NCBI RefSeq assembly: GCF_019443985.1
Contig: NZ_CP049303.1
Location: forward strand, 2,108,001-2,172,000
Source of the DNA: Liquorilactobacillus hordei DSM 19519
GTDB lineage: Bacteria > Bacillota > Bacilli > Lactobacillales > Lactobacillaceae
Direction: 5' to 3'
DNA length: 64,000 nt
Shown here: piece by piece, positions 57,387 through 64,000 of the stretch
How positions within the stretch are numbered: the first letter of the stretch is position 1
How the letters are laid out: each line of letters opens with the position of its first letter
Made by a program: the position numbers and the translations under genes
The notes under the pieces: generated by a model
The model's input: the letters and a program-made list of their open reading frames with translations, nothing else
The model's database searches: none
What the model was told of the DNA's origin: nothing

Positions 57387-59467
57387 TTACTTTTCAAATT
57401 TGAAAGCTATTACAATCTGCTTCAAATTATCTGCCGTTTTTTGTAATTCGGCTACGTGCTCAGTGAAGTTCTCCATTGTTGCAAGAACTTCTTCTGAGTT
57501 AGCTGAGACTTCTTCTGTTCCGGCTGAGTTCTCCTCAGTTGAAGCCGAAATATTTTCTAAATTGCCATCAATCTGTTCATGTGCTTTCTGAATTTCATTA
57601 CTTGCTTTTTCTATTTCTTGAATGTCTTGAATCAACTTTTGATTCACTGCAAAAACATTTTTTGAAGAATCGATTGCTTGGTCAATTAATTTAGTTTGTT
57701 GTCTTCCACCAGTAATTGAATCACCCATTTTCTGGACCATCTCTTCAGAATCTGCTTTTATTTTCTCCAGTATTACACTAATTCCTTTCGTTGAATCCTT
57801 ACTTTGATTTGATAATTTTCGAATTTCAGTAGCGACAACCGCAAACCCTTTTCCTGCTTCACCGGCTCCCGCAGCCTCAATTGAAGCATTTAGAGCTAAT
57901 AGATTTGTTTGTCGTGAAATTCCATCAATGGTTGAAACAATTTTGTTAATGTTTTGCACTCGTGCATTTAAATTACTAGTGCTTTTTTCTAACTCTTCCA
58001 TTTTGTTCAATTCCTGAGCCCAATTAGTTGAGACTTGATCCGTAAGTTTTAAATTATGCTTATTTAGTGTAGCTGCATTATTTGAACTTTCATTCATTCG
58101 CTTCACGTTCTGGTGCATTACACTAATAATGCCTGATAATCTTTTTAGATGTGCAACACTTTCAGAAGTTTCTTGTGCTTGAGAGGTTGTAACCTGTGCG
58201 ATTCCAGTAATTGCTTGTGTCACTTCTTCCGTTGCTTTATTTGTTTGCATTGAGAGATCTAACAACGAATTTGATTTATTTGCAACTGTCCTACTTTCTT
58301 CTTGCACATTTCCAATTGCTTTACCTATTGAATCAACCATTTCATTAAAATAATATGCAATTTGATTGAGCTCTTGTCCATTTTTATTTGGTTCAGCCAT
58401 TTTATAACCTAACTTCTCTGGTTTGATTAACAAATTAAACACGTTTTTGTTATTACTAGCTTTAATTCTAGTAAATTTACTTTGCCCAGCATTTTTAAAC
58501 TCACTAATGAATACCTGTGCCATTGCCTTTAATATCTTACTTACATAGAAACTAAATAGCAGCGTAGCTAAAATTATAATAATAGCAAACACTAGAAAAT
58601 TTAAAATTAGTCCGTTCAATTCTGTATTTAAGTCACTCTGATCAACTGCCGCAAAAGACCAGACAGTGTGATCACCTGTTTGCCCCTTATTAAAATAAAC
58701 TTTTATATTGCTTTCTGTATTTAGCTGTATTACTCCTCGATTGCCCACTGCTTGCTTAATTTCTTTGAAAATTTCTTTTTGCTTAATACTTTGTCCACTT
58801 TTAAAAGTATATTTCTTAGATTTCCCTTTTGAGGCAATAACAGTTCCTTCATCATCTATTAATGTCACACTACCTGTTCGACCAATTTTTAATGCAGCGA
58901 TTGCTTCTTCAATATTATGGTACGAGAGATTGATAGCTAAAACTCCCACCTGACCGTTCATATTTTTAACTTGCAATGAAGCAGTTCTAATCATTTGTTT
59001 TGACTTTTTATCCTTATAAGGTGCAGTCCACGTCACTGCACCTTTAGAAAGTGTAGCATTCTTATACCAAGAACTCTTCGCTGACCCTGTACTTCCTGAA
59101 ATTTTACCAGATGCAACCATCTGACCATCACTTGTTCTAAATCCAATTCCTTTAATATTTGAATTGCTTTCTTTGACTATTCTTAATACTTGTTTTATTT
59201 GATTAAGTTGATATTTCTTGCCACTAAAAACATCTTCATTAGCTAATTTCTGTAAGATATTAATAGTTGATGTATGAATTTTTTTTCTTCAGCCATCAAA
59301 TTAACTGCAGCTCCTTGCTGACTTAACAAATTTCGATTGGTCAATAATTTGCGGCTAGTAAAATATGACCCTGTTAGTACCACTATCAAAGCCATTAAAG
59401 TTGTAAAAATTAAAATATACCTTACATATCGTCCGATACTGTGCTTTGTACTAATCTTTCTTATCAT
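57387..59467 (-). pseudogene. Methyl-accepting chemotaxis protein 3, frameshifted in a poly-A tract
   Basis: The 5' frame (from ATG 59467, MIRKISTKHSIGRYVRYIL) has membrane helix 1 and the start of the sensor; the 3' frame has the rest of the Cache domain ([28 protein letters not shown]), helix 2 and the full signalling hairpin ([18 protein letters not shown]). They switch at a run of eight A (59280-59287; T on the plus strand). One more A would join them through [20 protein letters not shown], which aligns to [17 protein letters not shown] of chemoreceptor 1. Its sigma-28-like promoter is intact. This could be a true mutation, a phase-variable tract, or a homopolymer sequencing error. Confidence 0.88.
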
Positions 59468-59510
59468 AAAAGACTCTCCCACCATATAATGTTATAAGGA
59501 ACACTATCAT

Positions 59511-59536
59511 ATATCGGAAATTTCATTAAATTTTTA
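59511..59536 (-). promoter_or_regulatory. Sigma-28-like promoter of chemoreceptor 3
   Basis: On the minus strand TAAA (59533-59536), 15 bases, CCGATAT (59511-59517), a perfect match to the B. subtilis SigD core. About 45 bases upstream of the start codon. The sequence from 59537 to 59803 has no gene that I can see. Confidence 0.75.
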
Positions 59537-59803
59537 ATCTAGCAAAGACATAGCAAGCACAAAAAGTTTCGGCTAAAAAATTAGGAATTATAATTAGAAG
59601 TACTGTAACGTTTATGCCTTTAGTGAGATTAGCCAAAAAACAATCAGCACTAATGAGCTCCACTGCTTTTTAAATTATTAGAAATGATTACTCCACATTA
59701 CCAAAGTTTAACTTTTCTTGATTGAAATACACCACATATTATTTAGCTCTTTTCAATTTATTACCAACGTGAAACACTTTACCATAGCAAGGGCTATTCC
59801 AAT

Positions 59804-59840
59804 AAAAAAGCCATGGTCCCTTCAAGGGTAACCATAGCCT
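59804..59840 (-). terminator. Terminator of the beta-glucoside operon
   Basis: On the minus strand AAGGCTATGGTTACCC and its partner GGGACCATGGCTT form a stem, followed by six T. Seven bases after the bglA stop. Confidence 0.8.
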
Positions 59841-59846
59841 TAATTT

Positions 59847-61331
<1,485 letters not shown>

Positions 61332-63146
61332 CTATTTTATCAGTTGTAATGATAGAAGCATATTTTGATCTGCTTCTGTATCTTTAGTTACCTCCACCTC
61401 ATACTGTTTAGTATTCGTGACAATCATCATAACTGTGTTATCATATCCATTTGCTTTGATCTGTTCAGCATCAAACGTAATCAGTTCTTCTCCTTGATTA
61501 ACATGCTGCCCTTGCTTAACTTTTGTTTCAAAATATTTTCCATTTAATTTTACTGTGTCTATTCCAATATGAATCAATATTTCTGCACCTTGATCTGAAA
61601 TGATTCCAATCGCATGTCCAGTTGGATAAACTGCACTAATTGTTCCACTAACAGGTGAAGCAACTCTATCATTTGTTGGAACAATTGCAATTCCCTTTCC
61701 CATGGCCTCTGACGCAAAAACTTCATCTTTAACGCTTGTTAGTGGGATAATCGTTCCTTTCACTGGTGCAGCTAATGTATCTAGATTCTGACTATTTCCC
61801 TGTGTATCTTCTTTACTCATTCCAAATAAATATGTTAGTACTGTACCCAAAACAAATGCCACTGCAATTCCAATCAAGGAACCAACAAATCCTTTCCCAA
61901 CATATGTTGGGATTGCTAGTAAACTAGGAAGTGTGAAAGAACTAGCTCTAACTTGAAAACCACCAATAATTGCTCCACCGATACCACCAGCAATAACTGC
62001 ACAGATAAATGGTCTTTTTAGCTTCAAAGTCAAACCGTAAATAATTGGCTCAGTGATTCCAAAGATACCTGTAATGACTCCCGAACCTGCTAATGCTTTT
62101 TGCTTTTTATTCTTTGTTTTCAAGAAAATTCCTAATGCTGCACCTGCCTGGGAAATAACGGCAGCACATAAAATTGGTAGCAATGGATCGTAACCCATTT
62201 TACTAAGATTGTTCATCATTACTGGTACAAAAGTCCAATGTACTCCAAAAATAACAAATACTTGCCAGAAGGCTCCCATAATTGCCCCTGCTAGTGCTGG
62301 TGCAAAATTATAAACTGATGAGACCATTGTTGATAATATATTCCCAACAGATGATCCAAGTGGTCCAACGACAATCATTGTTAGTGGAACCATGATTACC
62401 AATGAAAATAACGGTGTAAAGATATTCCTGATTGCTTCAGGAAAAAGCTTATTCAGTACAGGTTCGATAAATGACAGAACCCAAACGGCTAAAAGAATCG
62501 GAATAACTGATGATGTATATGTGGTTGGAACAACCGGGATGCCAATAAAATGAATAGTTTGTGCTTTAGTTGCAGTAGCAACAAGTGTCGGATACACTAA
62601 TGCAGATGCAAGAGCAACTGCTACAAATTGATTGACATTTAATCGCTTAGAAGCTGTGAACGCAAGGAAGATTGGCAAAAAGTTAAATAATGCATCACCC
62701 GCAGCATATAAGATTTCATAAGTTCCGCTTGTTGTACTCATCCAATTAAGTGCCACAAATAGTGCAAGTAGCCCCTTTAAAATTCCGGCTCCTGCCAAGG
62801 CCCCTAGAAATGGGGTGAAAGTTCCTGAAATAAATGCTATGAAACGATTAACAAGATTTTTTTCCTTCTCTTGTGGTTGAGTACTCTGATCTTCATTTTC
62901 TAGACCTGTTTGTTTTGCTAAAGCATTAAAAACATTTGCTACAGCATTCCCGACAACAATTTGATATTGTCCCGCAGATTGAACCACTGTGATTACACCA
63001 TCTAAATCCTCAATCTTTTGAGTATCCGCCTTTGATTCATCTTTCAGCTTAAATCTAAGTCGTGTTGCACAATGCCATGCAGTATTGATATTGTCTTTAC
63101 CTCCAATATCTTTTACAATATCTGATGCTAGTTTTTCATAGTCCAT
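61332..63146 (-). CDS. PTS beta-glucoside-specific EIIBCA component
   Basis: 604-residue three-domain PTS permease. EIIB at the N-terminus (active Cys26 in WHCATRLRF), EIIC with about ten membrane helices (GAGILKGLLALFV, the substrate loop VHWTFVPVMMNN, FGITEPIIYGL), then EIIA of the glucose type (TDRVASPVSGTISAVYPTGHAIG-like, given as PVSGTISAVYPTG; His in ILIHIGIDTVKL). Phosphorylates and imports aryl-beta-glucosides or cellobiose. ATG after AGGAGTGAAGTA. Expression governed by the RAT/terminator upstream, and it also phosphorylates the LicT protein to inactivate it. Confidence 0.95.
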   Translation of the reverse strand: MDYEKLASDIVKDIGGKDNINTAWHCATRLRFKLKDESKADTQKIEDLDGVITVVQSAGQYQIVVGNAVANVFNALAKQTGLENEDQSTQPQEKEKNLVNRFIAFISGTFTPFLGALAGAGILKGLLALFVALNWMSTTSGTYEILYAAGDALFNFLPIFLAFTASKRLNVNQFVAVALASALVYPTLVATATKAQTIHFIGIPVVPTTYTSSVIPILLAVWVLSFIEPVLNKLFPEAIRNIFTPLFSLVIMVPLTMIVVGPLGSSVGNILSTMVSSVYNFAPALAGAIMGAFWQVFVIFGVHWTFVPVMMNNLSKMGYDPLLPILCAAVISQAGAALGIFLKTKNKKQKALAGSGVITGIFGITEPIIYGLTLKLKRPFICAVIAGGIGGAIIGGFQVRASSFTLPSLLAIPTYVGKGFVGSLIGIAVAFVLGTVLTYLFGMSKEDTQGNSQNLDTLAAPVKGTIIPLTSVKDEVFASEAMGKGIAIVPTNDRVASPVSGTISAVYPTGHAIGIISDQGAEILIHIGIDTVKLNGKYFETKVKQGQHVNQGEELITFDAEQIKANGYDNTVMMIVTNTKQYEVEVTKDTEADQNMLLSLQLIK

Positions 63147-63177
63147 ATTACTTCACTCCTAAAGTTATTTTTAAAAC

Positions 63178-63241
63178 AAAAACCCAAGTCAATATCAAAC
63201 TCAGACTAAAAGTGTCTGGATCTCATATTGACTTGGGTTTT
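63178..63241 (-). terminator. Conditional terminator in the licT-PTS leader
   Basis: AAAACCCAAGTCAATAT and ATATTGACTTGGGTTTT form a stem of about 16 bases with a long loop, followed on the minus strand by TTTTTG. Its 5' arm overlaps the 3' end of the RAT site, so LicT binding would prevent it from forming. Confidence 0.85.
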
Positions 63242-63264
63242 GCCTAATTTAATAGTTACAATCC
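63236..63264 (-). promoter_or_regulatory. RAT antiterminator site
   Basis: On the minus strand GGATTGTAACT, then TAGGCAAAACC after ATTAAAT: 29 bases matching the ribonucleic antiterminator consensus (GGATTGTTACTG-N6-CAGGCAAAACC). It overlaps the stop codon of the antiterminator gene and the terminator stem. When the sugar is present, LicT binds here and PTS and glucosidase are transcribed. Confidence 0.9.
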
Positions 63265-64000
63265 CTTTTATTCATTTTTTTATTAATGTCATCTAGAATA
63301 CGCTGTACATGTATTGTTAGATAAATTTGTTCGTTTATTGAAAGCTTAATCTGCAGTTGACCGCTAATAAAAGCTGTTACTTTTTTTGTACATTCAAACG
63401 ATGTTGGGTACTTTTTAACTAGATGTTGAAATAAAAAATCATCATCGCTTCCAGAATCATTAATCTTCTTTTGTAAAATACGTTCAGCTAAAAATCTAAG
63501 ATGAACTAAAAAGCGGCGATAGCTCATTGTGTTGGGATCAAGCTTAATCTGTAATTGATACTGAACAATTTGAACAATATCCCCTATTAGTTTTGTCATT
63601 TTTACTGTATCACCACTTTGGGGATGATCAACGCTGCTCTCAAGCAGTTTCATTGCAATGAAACCTACTTCATCTTCTGGGAGCTTTATTCCGATTTGTT
63701 GGTTAACAATTTCAAGAGCCGCACTAGCAGCTTGATACTCATTTGGGTAATAGTTCTTTATTTCCCATAAAATCTCGTTATGAATCTGAATGCCTTGCTT
63801 ATATCTAGTAACTGCAAAATCAAGATGATCAGTCAGCGATATTAATAAATAATCATTGAATTTCGCATGGAGTATTTCACCCGCCTGCTGAATTATTCGC
63901 GCAGATATCTCAAGATATTCTGCCGAAATATTTTGAGTCAGATCATGAAACAAAGTAAACCACTTGTCATCGGTTGGTGCAAACACCTGACTAACCTTAT
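63249..64000 (-). CDS. BglG/LicT-family transcriptional antiterminator (5' end outside window)
   Basis: About 250 residues present: PRD1 (FHDLTQNISAEYLEISARII...HLDFAVTRYKQG, His in the DHLDFA motif; DEVGFIAMKLLE) and PRD2 (HLRFLAERI with His in VHLRFL, NEQIYLTIHVQRI). The N-terminal RNA-binding CAT domain (about 60 residues) lies beyond the right edge; the frame is open to position 64000. Regulated by PTS phosphorylation of the PRD histidines: EII-dependent for inhibition, HPr-dependent for activation. First gene of the licT-EII-glucosidase operon. Confidence 0.9.
   Translation of the reverse strand, partial: KVSQVFAPTDDKWFTLFHDLTQNISAEYLEISARIIQQAGEILHAKFNDYLLISLTDHLDFAVTRYKQGIQIHNEILWEIKNYYPNEYQAASAALEIVNQQIGIKLPEDEVGFIAMKLLESSVDHPQSGDTVKMTKLIGDIVQIVQYQLQIKLDPNTMSYRRFLVHLRFLAERILQKKINDSGSDDDFLFQHLVKKYPTSFECTKKVTAFISGQLQIKLSINEQIYLTIHVQRILDDINKKMNKRDCNY

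Overview
The window is low-GC Firmicutes DNA that reads as a lactic acid bacterium, most likely a motile lactobacillus of the Liquorilactobacillus type. This is an inference from several signs: a Lactobacillus buchneri-like Cas9, heterofermentation and acetate genes (adhE, ackA), a flavin D-lactate dehydrogenase, a choloylglycine-hydrolase-family enzyme, a beta-glucoside PTS operon, lactobacillus-type IS elements, and three chemoreceptor genes that each have a sigma-28-like promoter (TAAA or TAAT, 15 bases, CCGAT). No rRNA or tRNA gene was seen.

Layout. 1-5.5 kb: type II-A CRISPR-Cas locus 1 on the minus strand (cas9, cas1, cas2 and the first codons of csn2; its array lies off the left edge), with a probable tracrRNA encoded on the opposite strand between cas9 and cas1. 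5.7-16.5 kb: metabolic and membrane genes (YagU-like protein, Ldh2-type dehydrogenase, ClC channel, adenine deaminase broken by an amber codon, D-lactate dehydrogenase with a divergent LysR regulator, DUF421/DUF3290 pair, choloylglycine hydrolase). 16.7-24.3 kb: two chemoreceptors, an ISL3 element sitting in a terminator palindrome, and an IS3-family element splitting the second chemoreceptor. 24.4-29.4 kb: decayed genes (ROK kinase and AraC regulator remnants; a YkcB/YkcC-like glycosyltransferase pair, each with one in-frame stop). 29.6-33.8 kb: divergent adhE and ackA with Rex-like operators. 34-43.4 kb: acetyltransferase, an MMPL transporter plus two-component system whose kinase is split by an IS1380-family element, YitT protein, and a broken M24 peptidase. 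43.4-46.4 kb: a second IS3 copy, itself split by an IS1182-family element, abutting a CRISPR array. 46.4-54.2 kb: complete type II-A locus 2 of the Streptococcus thermophilus CRISPR1 kind (27 repeats, leader ending ATTTGAG, long csn2, cas2, cas1, tracrRNA, 1170-residue cas9). 54.5-64 kb: a P-type ATPase, a third chemoreceptor with a poly-A frameshift, and a LicT/PTS/6-phospho-beta-glucosidase operon with a readable RAT antiterminator site.

How it fits together. The two Cas9 systems are unrelated in effector size, Csn2 type and guide RNA, so they should work side by side with different target motifs. The rest is a mosaic of functional carbon and redox genes and recently damaged genes: at least nine are interrupted by IS elements, nonsense codons, frameshifts or deletions. 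A roughly 110-160 bp sequence, usually ending in a terminator hairpin, recurs at four intergenic sites and is the best candidate here for an undescribed element.
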